Part shown: positions 25,981 to 34,430 of the stretch, one piece after another
How the letters are laid out: each line of letters begins with the position of its first letter
Numbering within the stretch: position 1 is the stretch's first letter
DNA from: Streptomyces sp. ISL-10
Lineage (GTDB): Bacteria; Actinomycetota; Actinomycetes; Streptomycetales; Streptomycetaceae
Direction: 5' to 3'
Assembly (NCBI RefSeq): GCF_018614575.1
Contig: NZ_JAGGOJ010000021.1
Location: 62,001-126,000 of the forward strand
Length of the DNA: 64,000 nt
Position numbers and translations under genes: made by a program
Notes under the pieces: generated by a model
The model's input: only the letters and a program-made list of their open reading frames with translations
The model's database searches: none
What the model was told of the DNA's origin: nothing

Positions 25981-26619
25981 TTGAGCGGAACACTGGCGGA
26001 GATCCTCACAGCAGCGGCCGAGGGGCGGTTCCCGCCGCCGAACGGCTGCGTGACGGTGGTCGGGCAGCCGGTCGCCCGGGACGCGGGCGTGGTGGCCTTC
26101 ACCGCGCACTCGGTGGTCTTCACGGACGAGGAACCGGCCTGGGTGCGGGAGCAGTTGGCCCGGGCGGCGGCCGACCCGCTGGCTACCGCGATGAACCCGG
26201 GGTTCCTGTGCGCCCTGATGGCCCGCACGGGCCGCGCCATGGACACCATCGACCTGGTGACCGTAGCGGGAGCCCTGCCCGGTGAACCGGCCCTGCGCCT
26301 GAGGGAGCTGGCGGATCCGGAGCATCCCCGCGTGGCGCGGGCCCTCAAGCACCGCGACGATGTGCGGGTGTGGGCCGCGGACGGAGGGGTGCTCGTCCTC
26401 GGCCGCGGACTGGCGGGCCGCTGGGAGACGGCGGTCGAGGTCGACGAGGAGGCGCGCGGGCGGGGCCTCGGCCAGGCGCTGGCGCGTGCGGCCCGGCATC
26501 TGGTGCCGGGGCCGGTGGTGTGGTCGCAGCAAGCGCCGGGCAACGCCCGCAGCGTACGGGCGTTCCAGGCGGCCGGGTACCGGCCGGTCGGCTCGGAGGC
26601 GTTGCTCACGGCCCACTGA
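25981..26619 (+). CDS. GNAT-like acetyltransferase family protein
   Basis: A 212-residue protein whose C-terminal part resembles a GNAT fold: TAVEVDEEARGRGLGQALARAARHL carries the acetyl-CoA-binding RGxGxG-like motif, followed by QAPGNARSVRAFQAAGYRPVG. The N-terminal part (GRFPPPNGCVTVVGQP, VVAFTAHSVVFTDEEP) is an extra domain of unknown use. TTG at 25981 after a run of purines is the best start. Substrate unknown. A 13-bp piece of its 3' end (AGGCGTTGCTCAC, 26597) recurs 40 bp downstream, past the stop. Confidence 0.78.
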   Translation: MSGTLAEILTAAAEGRFPPPNGCVTVVGQPVARDAGVVAFTAHSVVFTDEEPAWVREQLARAAADPLATAMNPGFLCALMARTGRAMDTIDLVTVAGALPGEPALRLRELADPEHPRVARALKHRDDVRVWAADGGVLVLGRGLAGRWETAVEVDEEARGRGLGQALARAARHLVPGPVVWSQQAPGNARSVRAFQAAGYRPVGSEALLTAH

Positions 26620-26719
26620 ACGCACGCAGGGCCAGCAGGCGTTGCTCACCGCGCACCGAGGACACACAGGCCTCCGCCCCGGGCTTGGCGGCACCGGGGC
26701 GGGCGGGTCGGGCGCAGGC

Positions 26720-27337
26720 TCAGCCGCGCCAGGGCCGGTAGTGCGGGTTGTCCAGGCACTCGTTCATGATCTCGGTCCTGGTCTGCTTGTCGACTGGGCA
26801 GCCGCCGACGATGAACCGGCGGGCGACTCCGCCGGGGAAGGCCACCTCGACCTGGTCGGCCCAGGTGTGGGTGTCGCCGATGGTCTTGTTGACGTCGATG
26901 CCGCCCGGGGCGTCGATGTAGTAGTTCCAGGCGCTCTTCCACTGCTTGTACAGGTCATGGTCGTAGGTCGTGGAGACGAACGGGGAGGGCTGGTTGACCA
27001 GGACGTACTTCGCGATGTCGTACTGGCCGTACAGCGGCGCCTTGGGGTGGAAGCCCTGCTCGAAGACGATCTGGGGGCCGCGGTTGTCCGCCCGGTAGAG
27101 CTGCTCGCAGCTCGTGCGGTAGGCAGGCGGTTCGGGCGTGATCCGGTCGGTGTCGACGCTGCGGTCGGCGGCGGCGAAGAGTTTGTCCTCGACGACCGGA
27201 CACATGGCGGCGGCGAGGGCGGCGGCCGCGGGTGCGGGGGCCGGGGATGCGGCGGTGGAGGCGGCCGCTGGGGCGAGGGCGGCGGTGAACGACAGGGCGA
27301 CGACAGCGGCCCGACGCCGCAGACGAGAGGTGATCAT
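26720..27337 (-). CDS. ScARP/Scabin-like secreted DNA guanine ADP-ribosyltransferase
   Basis: A 205-residue secreted protein matching the pierisin-type mono-ADP-ribosyltransferases ScARP (S. coelicolor) and Scabin (S. scabies), which attach ADP-ribose from NAD to guanine bases in DNA or guanosine. A signal peptide covers about residues 1-44. The R-S-E catalytic signature is complete: Y81-R82 in YRADNRG, S122-T-T in FVSTTYDHDLY, and Q162-x-E164 in ADQVEVAFPGG, where the Q before the glutamate marks the pierisin subgroup. Four cysteines (C46, C77, C180, C194) could form two disulfides. It follows a deacetylase-like gene and a beta-propeller gene on the same strand with a 73-bp gap. No immunity gene is evident. 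Confidence 0.9.
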   Translation of the reverse strand: MITSRLRRRAAVVALSFTAALAPAAASTAASPAPAPAAAALAAAMCPVVEDKLFAAADRSVDTDRITPEPPAYRTSCEQLYRADNRGPQIVFEQGFHPKAPLYGQYDIAKYVLVNQPSPFVSTTYDHDLYKQWKSAWNYYIDAPGGIDVNKTIGDTHTWADQVEVAFPGGVARRFIVGGCPVDKQTRTEIMNECLDNPHYRPWRG

Positions 27338-27410
27338 AAAGATCAGCTTCCCGTCCTCGCGGCAGCGGGCCGTGCAATGTCACCCGCTCTGGGGCGAGTT
27401 GTGCGCCGTT

Positions 27411-28604
27411 CTACCGGAAGACGCCGGTGTGGCCGAGGGAGTAGCGGCCCGGCTGGGGATAGACCGCGAGCCCGTGGGGGCCGCTGCCGACCGGGATACG
27501 GGCGAGCTGCTTGCCGGTCTGCGTGTCGATGGCGTACACCTCGGCGTCGTAACGCCCGGACAGCCACAGCACCTTGCCGTCGGCGGAGACGCCGCCCATG
27601 TCCGGGCTGCCGCCGTCCGGCAACCACCACTTCTTGGTCAGCTTGTTGCGGGCGAAGTCGAAGACGGAGATCGATCCCTCGCCGCGGTTGGGGATGTACA
27701 TCTCCTCGGAGTCCCGGCTGATGTAGAGACCGTGGGCTCCCTTGCCGGTGGGCATCAGCTTGGGCTCGGTGAACTTCTCGCCGTCGAGCACCCACACGCC
27801 GTGCGCGATCATGTCGGCGATGTAGAAGGTCTTGCCGTCCGGGGAGAGCTTCACGTCCTGCGGCATGGCGCCCTTGAACGGCAACCGCTGCCGGCCGACG
27901 ACCTTCATCTTCTCCGTGTCGACCTTGAGCAGTTCGGCGGAGAACTCGCAGGAGACGATGAAGTACCTGCCGTCGGCGGAGAAGTCGGTGTGGTTGACGC
28001 CGTAGCAGGAGACGGGCTCGGTGTGCTTGCGCTCCATGGTGTGCGGGTCGCGGAAGACCAGCTCGCGGTCGAGACTGGCCATGACGACGGCGTACTTGCC
28101 GTTGGGCGTGAAGTAGAGGTTGTACGGGTCGTGGACATCGACCGGCTTGCCCGCCTTGCCGGTGGCCGGGTCGATCGGGGTGAGGGTGTGGCCCCGGTTG
28201 TTGTTGACCCAGAGCGTCTTGAGGTCCCAGGACGGGACGACGTGCTGCGGCTGCACGCCGACCGGAATGGTGTCGATGACCTTGTACGTCTTGGGGTCGA
28301 TGACCGAGACGGTGTTGGAGTTGGTGTTGGGCACGTAGACCCGGGACGGGAAGTCCTTGACGACCGGCGAGAACTTGCCCGGCCGGTCGGCCGCGTAGAT
28401 GTCCTTCGGATCCTGGACGGGCGGCATGCCGGGCAGTCCGGCGGAGGTGGCCGCGATCTTCTTCGGCTGGCGGGACGGGGCGGCCTGCTCGGTGCCGCGC
28501 GCCCCGGTCTTGTCTCCGCCCGAGCCGCAGCCGGCGAGGAGGACGATGAGGACGCCCGCGAGGAGCGCCGTGGTCCGCTGGGTGAGGGAGGTCGTCGGAT
28601 GCAT
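27411..28604 (-). CDS. YVTN-type beta-propeller lipoprotein
   Basis: A 397-residue exported lipoprotein; the signal peptide ends in LLAGC (cysteine near residue 26). The rest is a repeated beta-propeller with segments such as RVYVPNTNSNTVSVIDPKTYKVI, LWVNNNRGHTLTPIDPATG, LSPDGKTFYIADM and VYAIDTQTGKQLARIPVG, typical of YVTN/NHL-like surface proteins that bind ligands or partner proteins. The ATG at 28604 overlaps the stop of the upstream deacetylase-like gene by one base (TGATG), so they are translationally coupled and probably act together at the cell surface. Confidence 0.87.
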   Translation of the reverse strand: MHPTTSLTQRTTALLAGVLIVLLAGCGSGGDKTGARGTEQAAPSRQPKKIAATSAGLPGMPPVQDPKDIYAADRPGKFSPVVKDFPSRVYVPNTNSNTVSVIDPKTYKVIDTIPVGVQPQHVVPSWDLKTLWVNNNRGHTLTPIDPATGKAGKPVDVHDPYNLYFTPNGKYAVVMASLDRELVFRDPHTMERKHTEPVSCYGVNHTDFSADGRYFIVSCEFSAELLKVDTEKMKVVGRQRLPFKGAMPQDVKLSPDGKTFYIADMIAHGVWVLDGEKFTEPKLMPTGKGAHGLYISRDSEEMYIPNRGEGSISVFDFARNKLTKKWWLPDGGSPDMGGVSADGKVLWLSGRYDAEVYAIDTQTGKQLARIPVGSGPHGLAVYPQPGRYSLGHTGVFR

Positions 28605-29383
28605 CAGCTCAGCAGCTCCGTGGTGGTCACCGCACGCATTCCGCGGCGGTCGAGTTCGTCGAGAAGGGCGGGCATGGCGGCGACGGTGTCCGCGTGCCCG
28701 AGGTGCAGGCTCACCTCCGGTCCGCGCCGGATCCGCCCGGTGACATGGCGGGTGACGGCCGAGGCGCCGGGCGAGGTGACGTCGAGGGAGCCGACGTCGT
28801 AGCAGAGGACGTGGGAAAAGCCGGCACGGCGGACGAGGGAGGTGACGAGCGGGGTGGCGCGCCGGGCACGGGAGGGGCGGAACCAGGTGCCGATGGAGCC
28901 GGTGAGCCGGCGCAGCCGCTCGGCACAGCCGGTGATCTCCCGCTCGGCACAGCCGGTGATCTCGGCGTACGCCTCCTGTTCGGTCATCTCCGAGATGCTC
29001 AGATGGCGCTGGGTGTGGTTGCCGAGGTCGTGTCCGCCGCCGAGGCTCCTGCGGGCGAGGCGGGGATTTCCGTCCAGCCATGAGCCCACCTCGAGAACTG
29101 TCAGGCGGGCGCCGGCGCGTTCGGCCTCGGCGAGGACGGCTTCGGTCAGGGCCGGGACGCCCTGGTCGTGGAAGATGAGGGCCACCCGGTCGCCGTCGCG
29201 GGGGCCGTGGGTGATCTCGGCGGGACGGCCGGGGAAGCGCCGCGGTGTGGGGGCGGGGCGTGGTGTGTCCGCGGCGGGGCCGGTCGGGGGACCGGCGTCG
29301 TCGGCGCATCCCGCGGCGAGGGTTCCGCAGGCGGCCGCACCCGCCCCGGCGCGCAGAACGCTGCGGCGGTCGATCGGGGTCAC
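28604..29383 (-). CDS. Polysaccharide deacetylase-like lipoprotein with altered active site
   Basis: A 259-residue exported protein with an RRSVLRAGAGAAACGTL signal and lipobox ending AAGC at residue 25. The NodB fold is recognised by GNHTQRH (motif 2, zinc histidines intact), WFRPSRA (motif 3) and the C-terminal VSLHLG. Motif 1, normally TFDDG, reads IFHDQG, so the general-base aspartate is a histidine. Streptomyces has a subfamily of this kind (TFHGQG), so activity may be changed rather than lost. Residues EITGCAER are duplicated in tandem by a 24-bp repeat at 28919. Coupled to the beta-propeller gene. Confidence 0.85.
   Translation of the reverse strand: MTPIDRRSVLRAGAGAAACGTLAAGCADDAGPPTGPAADTPRPAPTPRRFPGRPAEITHGPRDGDRVALIFHDQGVPALTEAVLAEAERAGARLTVLEVGSWLDGNPRLARRSLGGGHDLGNHTQRHLSISEMTEQEAYAEITGCAEREITGCAERLRRLTGSIGTWFRPSRARRATPLVTSLVRRAGFSHVLCYDVGSLDVTSPGASAVTRHVTGRIRRGPEVSLHLGHADTVAAMPALLDELDRRGMRAVTTTELLS
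28919..28962. repeat. 24-bp tandem duplication inside the deacetylase-like gene
   Basis: CTCGGCACAGCCGGTGATCT occurs at 28919 and again at 28943, a period of 24 bp. Being a multiple of three it keeps the frame and duplicates eight residues (EITGCAER). It falls in a helix region between motifs 2 and 3. Confidence 0.9.
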
Positions 29384-29711
29384 GGGAATGCACAGTAGGG
29401 GCGGAAAGCGCGAAAGATAACGATTGACCCGACTTGCTTCGCCTGCGGGTCGCCCGGCCCGAACACCCCAGCGCCACGACCAACCGACGAATCACTCACC
29501 CTAGCTGATATATATTCAGCGATTACCAGGCTGATGCGCGATTCCACCTAGGATTCAGGAGCGTAAAATCCTCTCTGCCTGATCTTGTCCACATATGGAC
29601 TTTTGGAAATGGGGCGTCCGCCTGTCATAGTCGAGGACACGACCCCATTGACCCGGGCCAGGTCGTCGTCAACTGCCGTGGATACACCCCCCCGATCCAC
29701 GGCGCTCCGCG
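29384..29711. other. Noncoding region upstream of the deacetylase-like gene
   Basis: No gene is supported. It holds a distinctly AT-rich patch near 29500-29535 (TGATATATATTCAGCGATTA), unusual for this genome and a good place for the promoter of the deacetylase-propeller transcript. Confidence 0.45.
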
Positions 29712-29755
29712 CAGAAGCCCCCAAGGCGCCGCACCACGGCGCATGGGGGCTTCTG
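29712..29755 (-). terminator. Hairpin terminator after the RsbW-like gene
   Basis: CAGAAGCCCCCA pairs with TGGGGGCTTCTG, enclosing a second small stem (GGCGCCG/CGGCGC region). It lies 10 bp downstream of the stop codon of the minus-strand ATP-binding-protein gene. Confidence 0.8.
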
Positions 29756-29764
29756 TGCGTCGCC

Positions 29765-30268
29765 TCAGCGGTCGACGACGCGCATTTCGAACCAGGTGGT
29801 CTTGCCGCGCGGCAGCAGGTCGACGCCCCAGCGGTCGGAGAGCGTGTCGACGAGGAACAGACCGCGTCCGCTGGTGTCCATCTCCCGCACCGGCATCAGA
29901 CAGGGCAGACCGCGCGAGGGATCGCGGACCTCCACCCGGATCCAGCCGCGGCGGCGCAGCATCCGCAGACCGAAGACGCGCGCCCCCGTGTGACGCACCG
30001 CGTTGCCCACCAGTTCCGAGACGAGCAGCACCGCGTGCTCACAGGTCTGGGCCGGCAGCGCCCAGTGGCGCAGCACCACACACTGGGTGAGCCGTCGCGC
30101 GGTGCCCGCGGATTCGGGCCGGGACGGCAGCCGGACCTCCTCCTCCGCCGGATTCCCGTACAACTCCAGTGCTTTGAGCGCCTGTTCGTCGTCCACGGCC
30201 GGGATCCATCGAGCGGCGCTCGCACCTGCGCGCTGCCGCGGTTGTCCCACACCCTCCAGGCCCGCCAT
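29765..30268 (-). CDS. RsbW-like ATP-binding protein (HATPase)
   Basis: A 167-residue GHKL-type ATPase of the large Streptomyces anti-sigma-factor-like group. Conserved boxes are ELVGNAVRHTGAR (N box), EVRDPSRGLP (G1-type, Asp) and TSGRGLFLVDTLSDRWGVDLLPRGKTTWFEM (G2 and end, partial match). Such proteins bind ATP and regulate sigma or anti-anti-sigma partners; no partner is adjacent. The ATG at 30268 has GGAGG upstream. An intact counterpart of the decayed copy at 3.4-3.8 kb. Confidence 0.88.
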   Translation of the reverse strand: MAGLEGVGQPRQRAGASAARWIPAVDDEQALKALELYGNPAEEEVRLPSRPESAGTARRLTQCVVLRHWALPAQTCEHAVLLVSELVGNAVRHTGARVFGLRMLRRRGWIRVEVRDPSRGLPCLMPVREMDTSGRGLFLVDTLSDRWGVDLLPRGKTTWFEMRVVDR

Positions 30269-30541
30269 GCCTCCATCATGGCCGCAAAGGGCCGCCCCCG
30301 TGGCCGTTCCACGGGAATAGGCCCCCCGGAATTCTTCCTTCCGGGGGAGCCGTTCGGCATATGCCTCTGACCTGGTGCGGTCACCAGCACCCCATCTGAG
30401 CTGCATCGATGCCACTCGCAGGGATGCCCTTGGGTGCGATGGAGGACGATCCGTCCGCAATCGTCGCCCGGCGGGGGCGATTCGGCGCACGCGATTGACG
30501 CGCGCCGCGGAGCCGCTCCCTCCGCCCCAACTATCCGTCGA

Positions 30542-31309
30542 TCAGAGGAACTTGGCCTTCCCCGGACCCTCCTCGACGAAGCTGCGCATGCCGCGCTCGC
30601 GGTCCTCGGTGGCGAACAGGCCGGCGAACCAGTTCCGTTCGATCGCGAGGCCCGTCTCGATGTCCGTCTCCAGGCCCGCGTCCACCGACTCCTTCGCCGC
30701 ACGCAGCGCCAGCGCCGGGCCCTTGGCGAGCTTCGCCGCCCAGGCGCGAGCCTGCTCATAGACCTCGGCGGCCGGGACGACCCGGTCGACCAGGCCCAAG
30801 GTGAGGGCTTCCTCCGCGGCGACCATCCGGCCGGTGAAGATCAGGTCCTTGGCGCGGGACGGGCCGATCAGCCGGGACAGCCGCTGCGTGCCGCCGGCGC
30901 CCGGGATCAGACCGAGCAGGATCTCGGGCTGGCCGAGCTTGGCGTTCTCTGCCGCGATCCGGTAGTCGGCGCAGAGCGCGAGCTCGCAGCCGCCGCCGAG
31001 GGCGTAACCGGCGACAGCGGCGACGACGGGCTTGGGGATACGGGCGACGGCGGTGAAGGACTCCTGCAGGCCGCGGGAGCGCACGATCATCGCCGTGTGG
31101 TCCATCACCTGCATCTCCTTGATGTCCGCGCCCGCCGCGAACACCTTCTCGCCGCCGTAGAGGATCACGGCTCGGACGTCCTCGCGCCGGGTCGCCTCTT
31201 CGGCGAGCTCGCGCAGGCGGTCCTGCACGGCGATGTCGAGGGCGTTCATCGGGGGGCGGTCCAGGCGGATGGTGCCGACGCCTTCGGAGACTTCGAGGGA
31301 AACGGTCAT
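30542..31309 (-). CDS. Enoyl-CoA hydratase/isomerase
   Basis: A 255-residue crotonase-family enzyme that adds water to 2-enoyl-CoA, or performs a related reaction. The oxyanion-hole segments are FAAGADIKEM and ALGGGCELAL; the region with the usual active glutamates is present as KLGQPEILLGLIPGAGGTQRLSRL (in pieces QPEILLG and GAGGTQRL). The C-terminal RNWFAGLFATEDRERGMRSFVE is typical. Single gene, with no fatty-acid-degradation operon around it, so the true pathway is unknown. Confidence 0.93.
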   Translation of the reverse strand: MTVSLEVSEGVGTIRLDRPPMNALDIAVQDRLRELAEEATRREDVRAVILYGGEKVFAAGADIKEMQVMDHTAMIVRSRGLQESFTAVARIPKPVVAAVAGYALGGGCELALCADYRIAAENAKLGQPEILLGLIPGAGGTQRLSRLIGPSRAKDLIFTGRMVAAEEALTLGLVDRVVPAAEVYEQARAWAAKLAKGPALALRAAKESVDAGLETDIETGLAIERNWFAGLFATEDRERGMRSFVEEGPGKAKFL

Positions 31310-31337
31310 GGAGGGAAGGTTAGCCGCCGTTAACGAC

Positions 31338-31375
31338 AGGGGACCCGGTGCTGTTGCTCACAGCACCGGGCCCCT
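31338..31375 (-). terminator. Hairpin terminator after the first L,D-transpeptidase
   Basis: AGGGG-A-CCCGGTGCTGT pairs with ACAGCACCGGG-C-CCCT around a five-base loop; only one A·C mismatch interrupts 16 pairs. It lies 28 bp past the stop of the minus-strand transpeptidase gene. Confidence 0.85.
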
Positions 31376-31402
31376 GGGACGCGTGTTACTTGAGGAAGCG
31401 TG

Positions 31403-32656
31403 TTACTTGATCCACTCGGACCAGGGCATGTTCCAGCCGTTCAGCCCGTTCTCCGGGGCGATCTGCTTGTCCTTGGAGTTCTTCACGATCACCACGTCGC
31501 CGATGATCGAGTTGTTGTACAGCCAGGCGGCCGGGGTGCCGTTGTCGTACGCGCCGCGCACATCACGCAGGCCGACACAGCCGTGGCTGACGTTCGCCGA
31601 GCCGAATGTGCCCGCAGAGGCCCAGTAGTTGCCGTGAAGGAACGTGCCCGAGGTGGACAGGCGCATCGCGTGCGGCACGTCCTTGATGTCGTACTCGCCG
31701 CCGAAGCCGACGGTGGCGCCGTTCATCCGGGTCACCTTGTACTTCTCGCTGATGACCATCTGCCCGTTGTACGTGGTGGTCGACGGCGCACCCGCGGTGA
31801 TCGGGATGTTCTTGATCTCCTTGCCGTCACGCACGACCCTCATGGTGTGCGCGGCCGCGTCGACCGTGGAGACCTGCGAGCGGCCCACGGTGAACGAGAA
31901 CGTCTTGGCCTGCTTGCCGTACACACCCGGCCGGCCCTCGACGCCGTCCAGGTTGAGCTTCACGGTCACCTTGGTCCCCGCGGCCCAGTACTTCTCCGGG
32001 CGGAAGTCGAGGCGGTCGTTGCCGAACCAGTGGCCCTCGATCGGCACGGACGGCTCGGCGGTGACCTTGACGGCCTTCTCCACGGCCTCCGGGTCGGTGA
32101 TGCCCCGGGTGAAGTTGATGGACACCGGCATGCCGACGCCGACGGTCGAACCGTCCTCCGGCGTGTAGTGGCCGATGAAGGTGTTCTGCGGAACGAGTGT
32201 GGTGAAGGTGGTGTCCTTGGCCGACTCACGGCCGTCGGCGTCCTTGGCGACCGCGTGCACCTTGTACTTGGTCGAGCCCGCCAGGTGCTGCATCGGCTCC
32301 CAGCTCGCGCCGTCGCCGGAGATCTTGCCGTCGATCCTCGTGCCCTTGTCGTCCTGCACGGTGACCGTGGTCAGCTTGCCGCCGGAGGCGGTGACCTTGA
32401 GCGCTCCGCTCGTGGCGACAGCGTCCGCGCCGTCCTTGGGTGCGATGGTCACCACGGCCTTCGACGCCGCGTTGTCGACCGTCCCGCCGCCCTTGTTGCC
32501 GGGACCGGCCTCGCCGCCCTTGCCGGAGCCCCCGCCCCCGCAGGCCGTCAGCGCCAGCAACGCACCCAGCGCCAGCGCGCACATCCGGGCGCCCCCGCGA
32601 CCGTACTGTCGCCGGCCTGCTCCGGCCGATGCCCCCGATATCGGCTGCCCGTTCAT
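31403..32656 (-). CDS. L,D-transpeptidase lipoprotein (YkuD domain)
   Basis: A 417-residue exported enzyme that makes 3-3 cross-links in peptidoglycan or attaches proteins to it. The signal ends with lipobox LTAC followed by a GGGGSGKGG linker. Two Ig-like domains follow (about residues 65-270), then the YkuD catalytic domain with HGNYW and NVSHGCVGLRD; the catalytic cysteine is C360. C-terminal GWNMPWSEWIK is typical of the actinobacterial LdtMt2-like class. A close paralogue is encoded immediately upstream on the same strand. Confidence 0.94.
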   Translation of the reverse strand: MNGQPISGASAGAGRRQYGRGGARMCALALGALLALTACGGGGSGKGGEAGPGNKGGGTVDNAASKAVVTIAPKDGADAVATSGALKVTASGGKLTTVTVQDDKGTRIDGKISGDGASWEPMQHLAGSTKYKVHAVAKDADGRESAKDTTFTTLVPQNTFIGHYTPEDGSTVGVGMPVSINFTRGITDPEAVEKAVKVTAEPSVPIEGHWFGNDRLDFRPEKYWAAGTKVTVKLNLDGVEGRPGVYGKQAKTFSFTVGRSQVSTVDAAAHTMRVVRDGKEIKNIPITAGAPSTTTYNGQMVISEKYKVTRMNGATVGFGGEYDIKDVPHAMRLSTSGTFLHGNYWASAGTFGSANVSHGCVGLRDVRGAYDNGTPAAWLYNNSIIGDVVIVKNSKDKQIAPENGLNGWNMPWSEWIK

Positions 32657-32899
32657 TGTGTTGTTCTCCCCTCAGCACGGCCTGGCCCCGCCGCAGCCGC
32701 GCACCCCCGCGCACCTCACGCACGCACGAAGCCAGAAAATCACACCGCAGGTCACCAAATGTCCCTGTGAATGTCACCGTTCAGTCCCAACGTGTCCATC
32801 GAAGGGGGTGGAAATACGGCTGGCAGGGGTGGCGGGCGGCGTACCGGTCGGAGGGGGCGGATCAGCCCTGGGGCGGATCGGCCCGAGCGGGGGACCAGG

Positions 32900-32947
32900 C
32901 CGAGGGCGGACCGGGCCGAGGGCGGACCGGGCCGAGGGCGGACCGGG
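32900..32947. repeat. Three perfect 16-bp tandem repeats
   Basis: The unit CCGAGGGCGGACCGGG is repeated three times exactly (32900-32915, 32916-32931, 32932-32947) and is flanked by degenerate copies from about 32868. It sits in the 331-bp gap between the two L,D-transpeptidase genes, which has no other gene. Confidence 0.92.
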
Positions 32948-32987
32948 CCGTGGGTGCCGGATCGGTGCCGTGGGAGGGATAAGGAGA

Positions 32988-34214
32988 TCAGTTCAGGGCG
33001 GAACCCGCCCGCCATTGCTCCCAGTCGAGGTTCCAGCCGCCGAGGCCGTTGTCGGGAGCGACCGTCCTGTCCTTGGAGTTGACCACCTCGACCACGTCGC
33101 CGATCAGGGTGCGGTCGAAGAACCAGCCCGCCGGGGACTGACTGCTGCCACCCTTGTCGTCGCGCAGGCCCACACAGCCGTGGCTGACGTTCGCCGAGCC
33201 GAACGTGTCAGGCGAGGCCCAGTAGTTGCCGTGCAGGAACGTGCCGGAGGTCGTCAGACGGATCGCGTGCGGCACGTCCTTGATGTCGTACTCGCCCTTG
33301 CCGTCCTTCGTGGTGAAGCCGACCGTCGCGCCGTTCATCCGCGTCACGTCGAACATCTCGGTGACGACCATCTTCCCGTTGTACGTCGTCGTCTTCGGCG
33401 CGCCCGCCGTGATCGGCACGGTCGCCAGCAGCGCTCCGTCCCGCACGACCCTCATGGTGTGCGCCGCCGCGTCGACCGTGGAGACCTGGGAACGGCCCAC
33501 GGTGAAGGCGATCGTCTTGTGCTGGATGCCGTACACGCCGGGCGCGGCCTCCACGTCCCGCAGCCGCATGCGGACGGTGACCTTCGTGCCGGGCTTCCAG
33601 TACTCACGAGGCCGGAAGTCGAGCCGCTCCTTGCCGAACCAGTGTCCGGCGACCTCGACCGGGGGGTCCGAGGTGACACTGATGGCCCGCTCGACGGCGG
33701 CGCGGTTCTCGATCACCCGGTTGAAGGTGAAGGAGACGATCATTCCGGTGCCCACGGTCGAACGGTTCTCCGGTTTCACGTACCCGATGAAGCGGTGCTC
33801 GGGGACCGCTGTGGTGAACGTGGTGTGGCGTGCCGTGCGGCGCCCGCGCCCGTCCACGGCGACGACGTCGACGCTGTACTTGGCGGCGAGGCCCAGCCGG
33901 ATCCCCTCGGCCGGGGTCCAGCGCAGACCGTCCTGCGAGACCGAGCCGGGCACCTCGGTGGGGCCCGCGGCCTCGACCTGCGTGACCTTCACCCGCTCCA
34001 GCCGGCCGCTGGGCAGCTTGACCACCAGCCGGGCGTCGGGACTGACGCCCCGGGCTCCGTCCTCGGGCGTCACCCGGATCGTGTCCTCGGGCGCCCGCGG
34101 TTTGCTGTCGATGTCGAAGGTCCCGCCGGTGCAGGCGGCGAGCCCCGCGACGAGTCCTGCCCCGGCCACGGCGAGGACCGCGCACCGCCCTGCACGCTTC
34201 AGTACATGTCTCAC
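32988..34214 (-). CDS. L,D-transpeptidase lipoprotein, second paralogue (YkuD domain)
   Basis: A 408-residue paralogue of the downstream transpeptidase with the same layout: lipobox LAAC at about residues 25-28, two Ig-like domains, then YkuD with HGNYW and NVSHGCVGLRD, catalytic cysteine C347. The stretch GRSQVSTVDAAAHTMRVVRDG is identical in both, showing a local duplication. The start is uncertain; GTG at 34214 (VRHVLKRAGRC) gives a proper signal peptide but only a weak ribosome-binding site. Divergent from glgX. Confidence 0.9.
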   Translation of the reverse strand: MRHVLKRAGRCAVLAVAGAGLVAGLAACTGGTFDIDSKPRAPEDTIRVTPEDGARGVSPDARLVVKLPSGRLERVKVTQVEAAGPTEVPGSVSQDGLRWTPAEGIRLGLAAKYSVDVVAVDGRGRRTARHTTFTTAVPEHRFIGYVKPENRSTVGTGMIVSFTFNRVIENRAAVERAISVTSDPPVEVAGHWFGKERLDFRPREYWKPGTKVTVRMRLRDVEAAPGVYGIQHKTIAFTVGRSQVSTVDAAAHTMRVVRDGALLATVPITAGAPKTTTYNGKMVVTEMFDVTRMNGATVGFTTKDGKGEYDIKDVPHAIRLTTSGTFLHGNYWASPDTFGSANVSHGCVGLRDDKGGSSQSPAGWFFDRTLIGDVVEVVNSKDRTVAPDNGLGGWNLDWEQWRAGSALN

Positions 34215-34430
34215 GTACCGCCCAACGACCGGCCCCCTGTGTGGGCAACGTGGGGGCGGGGCGATGTTGGGACGAGTGCCGGGCGGGCAGAAATGGTGAA
34301 AGGACCATACGGGCCGCCGTGGAAGGGACGCCGGGGCGGCCTGGTGGGCTGTCCGGGCGTGGTCCGCCGGACGGCCGCTCGCCGGGAGGAACCCTTCCGG
34401 CAGGCCCGACGAGCCGCGGGAGGCCGACAG

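Noticed and set aside
32175..34430. Reading glgX from a far-upstream start as a 1511-codon gene.
   Set aside because: The upstream part is antisense to two L,D-transpeptidases; GTG 34431 with its ribosome-binding site gives the normal GlgX length.
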